A DNA stretch of 64,000 nt. It comes from Bermanella sp. WJH001 (GTDB lineage: Bacteria; Pseudomonadota; Gammaproteobacteria; Pseudomonadales; Oceanobacteraceae). Shown here piece by piece: positions 34,541-42,195 of the stretch; the first letter of the stretch is position 1; each line of letters begins with the position of its first letter. The position numbers and the translations under genes are program-made. The stretch is taken from contig NZ_JASJOO010000003.1 of the NCBI RefSeq assembly GCF_030070105.1, forward strand, positions 1,101,155 to 1,165,154. Reading direction: 5' to 3'. A model generated the notes under the pieces. It made no database searches, had not been told where the DNA came from, and saw only the letters and a program-made list of their open reading frames with translations.

Positions 34541-35323
34541 ATGACAAACCCTTTATTATCTAAAGATACCGCCCAACAAATTAGGCAACAAACCTTAGCC
34601 GTGGTTAAGCAATACCACCTTGCTTGGCGTGAGCGTGATTTAGAGGGCATTCTTGGCTGCTATCATCCTGACATCCAATATCATGATTTTTTTCAAAATA
34701 AAGTGTTCACCCAAGCTGATATTAAGGGGTATATCCGTTCAAGCTTACCTTGTGCTGAGCTGGTTCACATTGCCCCCATACGAGCAGATGGTGATACCGC
34801 TTTTATTGAATACACGATTCGCTTGCAAGAGCAGCAAGGTTTAGCCGCCTTTAGAGCCAGCGAAGCCATTACCGTGAAAGAGGGCTTAATTTGGCGTATA
34901 CATGAGTATGCGAGCTTAATGGGGCAAAGCGCGGTGCAATCCTCGCGTGTTAAAAATGACTTAACGCGACTAGGTTTATCCACAAGGCAGGTGGCGGCCA
35001 TGTCTCAAGATATACGAGATTACTTGGCCTGCGCCAATGTGATTAATCAGGCAGATCTTAACTTACAAAAAATGGCAAACGATACGGGTTATACCCGAAA
35101 TCAACTATCGTATTTATTTAACCAAGTGTTTGGTAAGCGATTTTTGCAATACATAAATGAGCTAAGAATCCACTGGGTAGTGCAGCAAATACGCAGCGGC
35201 ATTAACTGTTCACCAGAAGCATTAGCACTGGATGCTGGTTTTAAAGGTAGTTCGGTTTTTTATAAATACTTTCGTGAGGTGACAGGTAAAACACCAAAAG
35301 CGTTTATAAAAACCAAGCTGTAA
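34541..35323 (+). CDS. SnoaL/NTF2-like domain fused to AraC-type DNA-binding domain
   Basis: A 260-residue regulator with an unusual design: residues about 15-130 form a SnoaL/NTF2-like ligand-binding domain (QYHLAWRERDLEGILGCYHPDIQYHDFF, read in parts, is a typical opening), and residues about 160-260 form an AraC HTH pair (LQKMANDTGYTRNQLSYLFNQVFGKRF and ALDAGFKGSSVFYKYFREVTGKTPKAF). Most AraC proteins carry a cupin-like sensor instead. Start codon candidates are GTG 34535 and ATG 34541; neither has a clear ribosome-binding site. It is upstream of an amine oxidase-aldehyde dehydrogenase pair with an 86-base gap, and so probably controls them. Confidence 0.85.
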   Translation: MTNPLLSKDTAQQIRQQTLAVVKQYHLAWRERDLEGILGCYHPDIQYHDFFQNKVFTQADIKGYIRSSLPCAELVHIAPIRADGDTAFIEYTIRLQEQQGLAAFRASEAITVKEGLIWRIHEYASLMGQSAVQSSRVKNDLTRLGLSTRQVAAMSQDIRDYLACANVINQADLNLQKMANDTGYTRNQLSYLFNQVFGKRFLQYINELRIHWVVQQIRSGINCSPEALALDAGFKGSSVFYKYFREVTGKTPKAFIKTKL

Positions 35324-35409
35324 AATCCTTGCGTGCACGCTGATAGGTTTTTTGAATAGCGGTTTGTTAGAGTCAGCTTATTGAGCATGGGTATTTAAAA
35401 AGGTGATAT

Positions 35410-36801
35410 ATGGTTAGTTTGTGGATGGAGCAGGTTACACACACAGCGCGCCCAAATTTGCAGCAAGATTTGGCGGTAGATGTGGTCATAATCGGTGCAG
35501 GCTTTACGGGCTTGTGGACGGCGTATTATTTAAACCAAGCCCAGCCGGATTTAACCATTGCGATTCTTGAAGCCAAACATGTTGGTTTTGGGGCATCAGG
35601 GCGAAACGGTGGCTGGCTTATGGGGGAAATAGCGGGGGCCGATGAGTTATTAAAATCGGCATCAAAAGCTGAGCGTCTAGCCAGTCATCATTTAATTCAC
35701 GATATTCCAGACGAAGTCGCGCGGGTTTGCTCACAAGAAAATATTCACTGTGATTTAAAAAAAGGCGGAGTGTTGTATTGTGCTGCCCGCTACCCAGAAC
35801 AAACTCAGTGGTTACATGACGCATTAAACGACTTTAAAAAAAATGATTACACTGAAGATGATTTTTGTTGGTTAGATAAAGCTCAATTAGATCAGCAACT
35901 TCAAATGCCCAAAGCGCAGGGCGCGATGTTTAGCCCTCACGTGGCCACCATTCAGCCAGCAAAATTAGCAATGGGTCTCGCTCAGTGTCTTGAACAAAAA
36001 GGCATTAAAATCTATGAAAATTCAGCGGTATTACAATGGCAAAGTGGTGAAGTTAAAACCCATTCGGCCAGCGTAAAAGCAAAGTGGATTGTGCCGGCAG
36101 TAGAAGCCTATGGCACGCAGCTCAAACCCATTGATAAATATCAGCTGGCAGTTTATAGCTTAATTATTGCAACCGAACCGTTATCACAACAGATTTGGGA
36201 TCAAATCGGGCTCGAAAAGGGTCAGGCATTTAGCGAGTCATCGCGTTTAATTAGTTATGGCCAGCGCAGCGCAGATAATCGATTGGTGTTTGGGGCACGA
36301 GGTGGATACAGTTTTGGTGGTCGTTTGCGTCATGACTTTACCCATACACAAACCGAAATGGCGTTGCGACTCAATTTATTGCATGAATGTTTTCCTGTAT
36401 TAAAACAACACAATGTCAAAATCACGCATTCATGGGGCGGCAACCTTGCCTTACCAAGACGCTTTCATCCACATATGGTGTGTGATCACAGCAATGGCAT
36501 TGCATTAGCGGGTGGTTATATTGGTGAAGGAGTTGGGGCCACAAACTTAGCCGGTCGCACATTAGCGGATTTAATTTTAAATAAACAAACCATTCATACC
36601 CAACAACCTTGGGTTAAAAATAACCAGCCCATTAGTGCGTTAAAAAAATGGGAGCCAGAACCGATTCGCTGGTTAACCTATAAAGCCCTTAATAAAATGT
36701 TAGCCTATGAAGATAAGGTTTTATCTGACTTGGCTTCAGCAAAATGGAAGCGAAAATGTGTGGTTGCCATTTGTAATATATTAGATTCAGTTATCTCTTA
36801 A
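35410..36801 (+). CDS. FAD-dependent amine/amino-acid oxidoreductase (DAO family)
   Basis: A 463-residue D-amino-acid-oxidase-like flavoenzyme. The Rossmann motif VVIIGAGFTGLWTAYYL lies near residue 30, followed by the acidic ILEAKHVGFGASGRNGGWL stretch typical of PuuB-like gamma-glutamylputrescine oxidases and related amine oxidases. The C-terminal FAD contact region GGYIGEGVGATNLAGRTLADLI is present. AAGGTGA precedes the ATG. It is 12 bases upstream of an aldehyde dehydrogenase gene, so the pair probably oxidises an amine to an aldehyde and then an acid. It is paralogous to the gene at 40766. Confidence 0.88.
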   Translation: MVSLWMEQVTHTARPNLQQDLAVDVVIIGAGFTGLWTAYYLNQAQPDLTIAILEAKHVGFGASGRNGGWLMGEIAGADELLKSASKAERLASHHLIHDIPDEVARVCSQENIHCDLKKGGVLYCAARYPEQTQWLHDALNDFKKNDYTEDDFCWLDKAQLDQQLQMPKAQGAMFSPHVATIQPAKLAMGLAQCLEQKGIKIYENSAVLQWQSGEVKTHSASVKAKWIVPAVEAYGTQLKPIDKYQLAVYSLIIATEPLSQQIWDQIGLEKGQAFSESSRLISYGQRSADNRLVFGARGGYSFGGRLRHDFTHTQTEMALRLNLLHECFPVLKQHNVKITHSWGGNLALPRRFHPHMVCDHSNGIALAGGYIGEGVGATNLAGRTLADLILNKQTIHTQQPWVKNNQPISALKKWEPEPIRWLTYKALNKMLAYEDKVLSDLASAKWKRKCVVAICNILDSVIS

Positions 36802-36813
36802 TAGGACTCAAAA

Positions 36814-38238
36814 ATGCAAGATTATTCACAGCTGTATATTAACGGACAATGGATAAGCTCTAGCGGTCAGCAAACCTTCGAGGTGATTAATCCAGCGACA
36901 GAAGAAGTCTGTGCCAATGTTGTCATGGGGACCAAACAAGATGTGGATCAAGCCGTTATTGCCGCAACGGCTGCCTTTAAAACGTGGTCAAAAACCAGCA
37001 GTGAGTATCGTGCTCAGATGATTCATCAACTGGTTAATAAACTACGCGAATACCGCCATGAGTTAGCACAGGTTATGAGTCTATCAATGGGCATGCCATT
37101 ACACCTCGCAGGGGAAGTGCAGGTGGATGATCAAATCGATATTTTAGAAACCTATGTGAAGCGTACACAATTAATGGATGAAATTAAAACCATAGGCAAT
37201 GCAAAAATTCTAAAACAACCCATTGGTGTCTGTGCTTTGATTAGCCCGTGGAATTATCCATTGAATCAACTGGTGGGTAAAATGGCTCCCGCACTGGCCG
37301 CTGGTTGTACCATGATTGTAAAACCGTCCGAGCAAACATCCCTGCAAGATTTTATCGTTGCAAAAGCTTGCGACGAAATTGGTTTACCAAAAGGTGTGTT
37401 TAATCTTGTACCTGGAAGCGGCCCAGAAGTGGGTGCCGCGCTATCGGCACACCCTGATATACAACTCATTTCATTTACGGGTTCAACCCGCGCCGGTATT
37501 CACATTGCACAAAATGCGGCACAAAATGTGAAACGAGTGGTGCAAGAGTTAGGTGGAAAATCCCCGCTTATTATTGATAAAGGCTGTGATATCGAAGCGG
37601 CTGTGCAATATGGCATGGATGACGTGCTCATCAATACGGGTCAAACCTGCACGGCATACAGTCGTTGGTTGGTTCACACAGATATTGCACAAGCAGTTAT
37701 TGCATTAGCCAAACAAAAAGCAGAAGCGGTTGTGATTGGTAGTGGGCCGGATGCGTTTATGGGGCCAATGGTAAGCCAAGCACAACAGCAACGTGTATTA
37801 AACTATATTGAGCGTGGCATAAAAGAAGGGGCCATGCTGGTCACCGGTGGATTAGAAAAACCAGCCGGAATTGATAAAGGCTTTTATGTATCGCCGACGA
37901 TTTTTGCAAATGTAAGCAATGATATGGTCATTGCCCGCGAAGAAATCTTTGGCCCTGTGATTTGTATTATTGAATACGATACCATTGAACAAGCTATTGA
38001 ACTGGCTAACGATACTCCCTATGGCCTAGCCGCAGCGGTTTATGCCAAAGACAAAACACTGGGTTTTGATGTGGCCAAACACATTGATGCAGGCATGGTG
38101 TATGTGAATGGTGGTCGCTATAATATAGAGGCTCCCTTTGGTGGTATGAAACAAAGTGGTAATGGCCGTGAATTTGGTGATGAAGGTTTGCATGAATATG
38201 TGGAGTTAAAAGCCATTCACGTGGATGAGTATGACTGA
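36814..38238 (+). CDS. NAD(P)-dependent aldehyde dehydrogenase
   Basis: A 474-residue aldehyde dehydrogenase with all core motifs: PWNYPLNQ and MIVKPSEQTS, the cofactor loop FTGSTRAG, the general base Glu in VQELGGKSP, the catalytic Cys in NTGQTCTAYSRWLV and the GGMKQSGNGREFGDEG C-terminal motif. Length is normal. It directly follows the DAO oxidoreductase and would convert the aldehyde product to a carboxylate, as PuuC or PatD do for putrescine-derived aldehydes. The real substrate is not readable. It is followed 10 bases later by a K+ channel gene. Confidence 0.93.
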   Translation: MQDYSQLYINGQWISSSGQQTFEVINPATEEVCANVVMGTKQDVDQAVIAATAAFKTWSKTSSEYRAQMIHQLVNKLREYRHELAQVMSLSMGMPLHLAGEVQVDDQIDILETYVKRTQLMDEIKTIGNAKILKQPIGVCALISPWNYPLNQLVGKMAPALAAGCTMIVKPSEQTSLQDFIVAKACDEIGLPKGVFNLVPGSGPEVGAALSAHPDIQLISFTGSTRAGIHIAQNAAQNVKRVVQELGGKSPLIIDKGCDIEAAVQYGMDDVLINTGQTCTAYSRWLVHTDIAQAVIALAKQKAEAVVIGSGPDAFMGPMVSQAQQQRVLNYIERGIKEGAMLVTGGLEKPAGIDKGFYVSPTIFANVSNDMVIAREEIFGPVICIIEYDTIEQAIELANDTPYGLAAAVYAKDKTLGFDVAKHIDAGMVYVNGGRYNIEAPFGGMKQSGNGREFGDEGLHEYVELKAIHVDEYD

Positions 38239-38248
38239 TAAGTGAGCT

Positions 38249-38608
38249 ATGGATTTTTCAATTACATTTTTTCAATTGTTCTTTTGGGGCATATTATTAA
38301 TTGCCCCAATCTTGACCCTATTGTGTGGGTTAATTACCGGCTTGGGTTTATTGGTTGGGCGCAGAGAAGGCTGGCCCGCATTTGATTCTTTGTACTGGGC
38401 GTTTATTACCGCATTAACCGTGGGTTATGGGGATATTCGCCCGATTAAAAAAACCTCTAAAGTGGTATCAATAATCATTGCATGGTGTGGTATTACGCTG
38501 ACTGGTTTGTTAGTAGCCATCGCAGTTAAGTCGGCCTCTACTGCCTTTGAAATTCACATGGACCCCGCCTTAATGCAGCATATTGAGCAGCGACTTCATA
38601 AAGGCTAG
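38249..38608 (+). CDS. Two-transmembrane ion channel (K+ selectivity filter)
   Basis: A 119-residue channel subunit of the Ion_trans_2 type: membrane segment (about 12-34), re-entrant pore helix with filter TVGYGDIRP near residues 65-73, and second membrane segment (about 75-100). There is no RCK/TrkA domain. The filter TVGYGD is the K+-selective signature. It starts 10 bases after the aldehyde dehydrogenase stop, so it is probably co-transcribed, though no functional link to amine oxidation is evident. Confidence 0.9.
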   Translation: MDFSITFFQLFFWGILLIAPILTLLCGLITGLGLLVGRREGWPAFDSLYWAFITALTVGYGDIRPIKKTSKVVSIIIAWCGITLTGLLVAIAVKSASTAFEIHMDPALMQHIEQRLHKG

Positions 38609-38717
38609 TAGCGATACATGCTTTTTTACTTCAAGCTGAATTATGTATGAGCCTTTCAATAAATAACTTAAAATCCCGTATCGCATTACTTATTGTTTAA
38701 GTACAAGGAGTCGTCTC

Positions 38718-39182
38718 ATCGCACTGTTACAACGAATTAAAAATAACCCCTTACACTTTGCATTAATCACCATTACGGCACCTGCCATATATGGGTTAAT
38801 TATTCCGGTTGTGTTTTTGGATCTCTTTGTCAGCCTATATCAAGCCATTTGTTTTGGGGTGTACAAAATTCCCAAGGTAAAGCGTAGCCAATACATATCG
38901 TTAGACCGTAAAAAACTTGCACACTTAAATACGGTGCAAAAATTTAATTGTCTTTACTGCGATTATGCCAATGGCATTCTAGCGTATGCCAGTGAAGTGG
39001 CAGGTCGAACAGAATGGTATTGGTGCCCAATTAAACACCCTACAAATGCACTGCGTGCCCATGATCATTATGATCAATTTATCGAGTATAGTGACGCAGA
39101 GGAGTTTGCGAAAAAACACAAACAACAGCGTCAAGCATGCCGAGCTTGTGAAAGCAGCTGTGGCTCAGAAAGTAAAGAATGA
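38718..39182 (+). CDS. Conserved small membrane protein with ATC start codon
   Basis: About 154 residues. A single hydrophobic segment (residues about 14-45; ALITITAPAIYGLIIPVVFL) is followed by a cysteine-containing domain (FNCLYCDYANG, YWCPIKH, ACRACESSCG). I recognise the beginning IKNNPLHFALITITAP and the LYQAICF/YGIPKV-like stretch as typical of a hypothetical protein family of marine gammaproteobacteria whose homologues begin a few residues earlier. In this frame there is no ATG, GTG or TTG ahead of the membrane segment. A perfect AAGGAG (38705-38710) lies seven bases before ATC at 38718. A GTG at 38811 would cut off the membrane segment. Function unknown. Confidence 0.7.
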   Translation: MALLQRIKNNPLHFALITITAPAIYGLIIPVVFLDLFVSLYQAICFGVYKIPKVKRSQYISLDRKKLAHLNTVQKFNCLYCDYANGILAYASEVAGRTEWYWCPIKHPTNALRAHDHYDQFIEYSDAEEFAKKHKQQRQACRACESSCGSESKE

Positions 39183-39335
39183 CATTTAAACACAGCAAGT
39201 GAATTAAATTAAACAGCGCATAAACTGCGTTCAATGCTTGTGTTGGGTTAGATGAAAACCCTCATTAAACATCTGTTTACGTGATTCATAATACTAATGC
39301 GTTATATGAAGTTAGCTCAAAACATAAGGAAAAAT

Positions 39336-39527
39336 ATGAAAACTATTTTATTATTATCAACCTTGCTTTTAGCAGGTTGTGCGTCTGGAGGAGTTGGTCA
39401 TCCAAGCAATGGTGCTGGCCAGGCAGCAACGGATGCGGCTAACACTGCAACTGCTGCGGCAAATGCGGCATCGAATCACATCATGCATCACACACCACCA
39501 CCTCCGCCTCCGCCACCTATGTTTTAA
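39336..39527 (+). CDS. Small lipoprotein with Ala-rich middle and His/Pro tail
   Basis: A 63-residue protein: signal peptide with lipobox LAGC (about residue 15), then a Gly/Ala/Asn/Thr-rich segment and a C-terminal HIMHHTPPPPPPPPMF tail. ATG 39336 follows AAGGA by five bases; an earlier in-frame ATG would add 13 residues before the signal peptide. The histidine-proline tail could bind metal or associate with the cell wall, but nothing more can be said. It stands alone between an upstream small-protein gene and a convergent hydrolase. Confidence 0.7.
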   Translation: MKTILLLSTLLLAGCASGGVGHPSNGAGQAATDAANTATAAANAASNHIMHHTPPPPPPPPMF

Positions 39528-39577
39528 TATATTAAATTAATGTCAGTCAGATAAAACATAGTATCGTTTGGCTGGCG

Positions 39578-40450
39578 CTAAGGCCTTTGGGTTATTAAAA
39601 AATTTAATATATTTTGGGTTAACCAATCAGGACACTCAACCGCTGTCATATGCCCACAGCTAGGGTGATGCACATGGCTAACCTGTTGGATGTTATCTAA
39701 AAAATAGCGACTGGTTTTTGTAAAGATACGATCAAGTTCGGCGGTAATGACTAGGGTTGGACAAATTATTTTTTTTAAGCCCTCTATGTGTGGGTTTTTA
39801 TCGTGATAAAAACTGCGCACAAACGCGCCGATGCTTTTGCCGTTGCCGTCTTCCATTAGTTTTAACGTTTTTTCGTACAACTCATCTGAATTGTTAGCCG
39901 CTGATAAACCCGCAAATAATGGCCCAGAATTGATTTTTAAACCTTGAATGATTAATGGCCAGCTAAAGTTTTCAAAACTGCTGGCCATAAAGGTAACCGC
40001 GGCTTGATTAGCCACGTCTGGCAAATTGCTAAACTGGGTGGATGAGCTGGTATTGCATAAAATAAGAGACAATAACCGATTATGATCGGCATGATTTTCA
40101 TCTATCGCGTATTGCATGGCGTAACGGGCTGCGATCATACCGCCGGTGCTGTGCCCCATTAAATGAAATTGATGCAAACCTAGGTGTTCTGCCAGTGCGT
40201 TAACGTCTTCAACACAGGTTTCAATGTTGTAGTTTTTTGGCTCACCTTCAATGGTGGTAAAACCGTGGCCACGAACATCAAGGGCAATCACTCGATAACT
40301 TTTAGCCAGCTGCTGCGCTACTCCTGTTTTCATCCAATAGGCGCTATGTTGTGCTAAACCATGCAGGGCAATGATGGGCTCGCCTGTGCCCATTTCTTCG
40401 TAGTGAAAATGAACGTTTTGATGTTGAAAACTGGGCATAAGAGGTTTCAC
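39578..40450 (-). CDS. Alpha/beta-fold hydrolase
   Basis: A 290-residue alpha/beta hydrolase with ALHGLAQHSAYW (oxyanion loop), ALDVRGHGFT, nucleophile elbow LMGHSTGGMIAARYA with Ser, acid Asp in TAELDRIF, and catalytic His in HPSCGHMTAVECP. This is the usual serine hydrolase pattern; candidates are ester hydrolases or enol-lactone-type enzymes. No signal peptide. It faces the small lipoprotein gene and lies 315 bases from the next minus-strand gene. Substrate unknown. Confidence 0.88.
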   Translation of the reverse strand: MKPLMPSFQHQNVHFHYEEMGTGEPIIALHGLAQHSAYWMKTGVAQQLAKSYRVIALDVRGHGFTTIEGEPKNYNIETCVEDVNALAEHLGLHQFHLMGHSTGGMIAARYAMQYAIDENHADHNRLLSLILCNTSSSTQFSNLPDVANQAAVTFMASSFENFSWPLIIQGLKINSGPLFAGLSAANNSDELYEKTLKLMEDGNGKSIGAFVRSFYHDKNPHIEGLKKIICPTLVITAELDRIFTKTSRYFLDNIQQVSHVHHPSCGHMTAVECPDWLTQNILNFLITQRP

Positions 40451-40765
40451 TTTTTATTGTATATACAGACTATTGCTGAGTTTTTAGTATAGGTCAAATA
40501 ACAGCAGTGAAGAGTCGTTTATCAATTTAGAGCGCTGATGTGGATTGCGATTAATGCACTGCGTGCTATGGGCGTGACGGTGTAGCTGGTGTTTTACCCA
40601 CGGAGCTTCACGGCAGTGAATCTTACCTACGAATGCGAGTATTCATGTCTCAAATAGACAAAACAGATTCGCGCGCAAGCGCCCTCCCACAAATTGAGAG
40701 AATATTGTGGGAGGGCGCTTGCGCGCGATAAATTAAAAAATATGTAAATGATGCTTGATAGCCGT
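40451..40765. other. Intergenic region with one REP-like palindrome
   Basis: This 315-base stretch separates two minus-strand genes. I find no open reading frame worth calling in it. The only structure is the palindrome at 40667-40729; the rest is unremarkable and presumably holds the promoter of the hydrolase gene. Confidence 0.6.
40667..40729. repeat. REP-like long palindrome (GCGCAAGCGCCCTCCCACAA type)
   Basis: Almost perfect inverted repeat with arms of about 25 bases (40667-40692 and 40705-40729) and a 12-base AT-rich loop. The arm GCGCGCAAGCGCCCTCCCAC strongly resembles REP elements of Pseudomonas. It shares the ATTCGCGCGCA opening with the copy at 44251, indicating one repeat family in this genome. 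Confidence 0.85.
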
Positions 40766-42070
40766 TTAACGCAACTTTTCTAACATCAAGTAATACCACA
40801 TGCCTAAAGCTAAGAACTGATTACCAATCCATTCGCTACCGGGTAAGCGAATATGTTTGCAGTTTGCAAAGGTATCGTAATCTTTCATTTGTCCTGTCAT
40901 GGCGTTGGCCATAATTTCACTGACAATATGAGTAAGCGCAATGCCGTGACCGGAATAACCTTGTGCATAAAACACGTTATCCGACAGTTTGCCCAATTGA
41001 GGAATACGGTTAATCACAATGCCCATCATGCCAGACCATTGGTAATCGACTTTTACGCCTTTTAAACGTGGAAATGTTTTTTCAATAGCAGGGCGCAATT
41101 CTGCATCGATGTCACGACTTTCACGGCCAGAATAATTGGCACCACCACCAAACAATAATCGTTTGTCAGCGGTTAAGCGGTAATAATCCAATACAAAGCG
41201 GCAATCATACACGGCCACATCTTTAGGGTTTATTAGATTGGCGACGTCATCACCCAATGGTTCGGTGACCACTAGGCCACCGGCAGCGGGGAAGATTTTC
41301 CCGCTCATTTTTAAGCGCTCTAATCTGTGATACGCATTACCTGCCAGCATCACGGTATTGGCGGTAACACTGCCTTTTTGGGTGAATACTTTTGCCGGTT
41401 TGCCGGTTTTATTATCGCCGTGATCAATGTCGATCACTTCGCTGTTTTCAAAAATTAAGGTACCTAATGATTCAGCTGCGCGCGCTTCACCTAAACATAA
41501 GTTCAAACTGTGCAGGTGCATGTTTTTTTTGTTGTAGATACCGCCGTGGTAGATGTCGGTTTCTAAAAACTCATTGATGCGATCGCGCTCAACAAATTCC
41601 ACGTCATCTTCCATACCGTGGTCTAAACATTCTTGATAGTTGGCACGCAGTTCGGGCAGGTGACTTGGTTTGTAAGCGGTATGCAAATGGCCAAATTTAA
41701 GGTCGCAATCGATGCCATATTTGGCAATACGATTTTTAATGATGTCATGACCATGAAAGCGCAGGTGCCAAATAAAGTCATCCACATCACTGCCTAAGGT
41801 TTTGCGCATTTGTTTACGCATCGCTTCGTCCCCAGACAGGCTGCCGGTGACTTGGCCGCCGTTTCGACCAGTGGCCCCCCATGCGACTTTTTTGGCTTCA
41901 ATCACCGCGACCTTTAAGCCCCGTTCGGCTAATTCAAGGGCGGTGTTGATGCCGGTAAAGCCGCCGCCAACAATGGCCACATCGACGCGGATATCGCCTT
42001 CTAGCTCTGGGTAGTCACTGTCTTGATTGACGGTGGCGCTGTAATACGCTTCACATCGCTTGGCTGTCAT
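40766..42070 (-). CDS. PuuB-like FAD-dependent oxidoreductase (gamma-glutamylputrescine oxidase type)
   Basis: A 434-residue DAO-family flavoenzyme. The N-terminus (AYYSATVN) leads into the Rossmann motif VAIVGGGFTGINTALELAERG and VIEAKKVAWGATGRNGGQV, all typical of PuuB-like gamma-glutamylputrescine oxidases. C-terminal QGYSGHGIALTHIVSEIMANAM carries the FAD contacts. Such enzymes oxidise primary amines or glutamylated polyamines to aldehydes. No glutamine-synthetase-like puuA lies beside it, so the substrate remains uncertain. A second, more distant relative is encoded at 35410-36801. Confidence 0.88.
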   Translation of the reverse strand: MTAKRCEAYYSATVNQDSDYPELEGDIRVDVAIVGGGFTGINTALELAERGLKVAVIEAKKVAWGATGRNGGQVTGSLSGDEAMRKQMRKTLGSDVDDFIWHLRFHGHDIIKNRIAKYGIDCDLKFGHLHTAYKPSHLPELRANYQECLDHGMEDDVEFVERDRINEFLETDIYHGGIYNKKNMHLHSLNLCLGEARAAESLGTLIFENSEVIDIDHGDNKTGKPAKVFTQKGSVTANTVMLAGNAYHRLERLKMSGKIFPAAGGLVVTEPLGDDVANLINPKDVAVYDCRFVLDYYRLTADKRLLFGGGANYSGRESRDIDAELRPAIEKTFPRLKGVKVDYQWSGMMGIVINRIPQLGKLSDNVFYAQGYSGHGIALTHIVSEIMANAMTGQMKDYDTFANCKHIRLPGSEWIGNQFLALGMWYYLMLEKLR

Positions 42071-42195
42071 GTTCGACCTTTTAAATCATTAAGATAGTTG
42101 AGGTTATTCTGAGCAACATCCGCTGGCTGCGCTATCGGGTCGAGTGGGTATTGATTTTTGTAAATCATCCAAACCAACCTACATATCATCTTGGC

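Noticed and set aside
35328-35353. Terminator after the SnoaL-AraC gene (GCGTGCACGC followed by T run)
   Set aside because: The stem can form only a few pairs with mismatches in the outer part; too weak to call.
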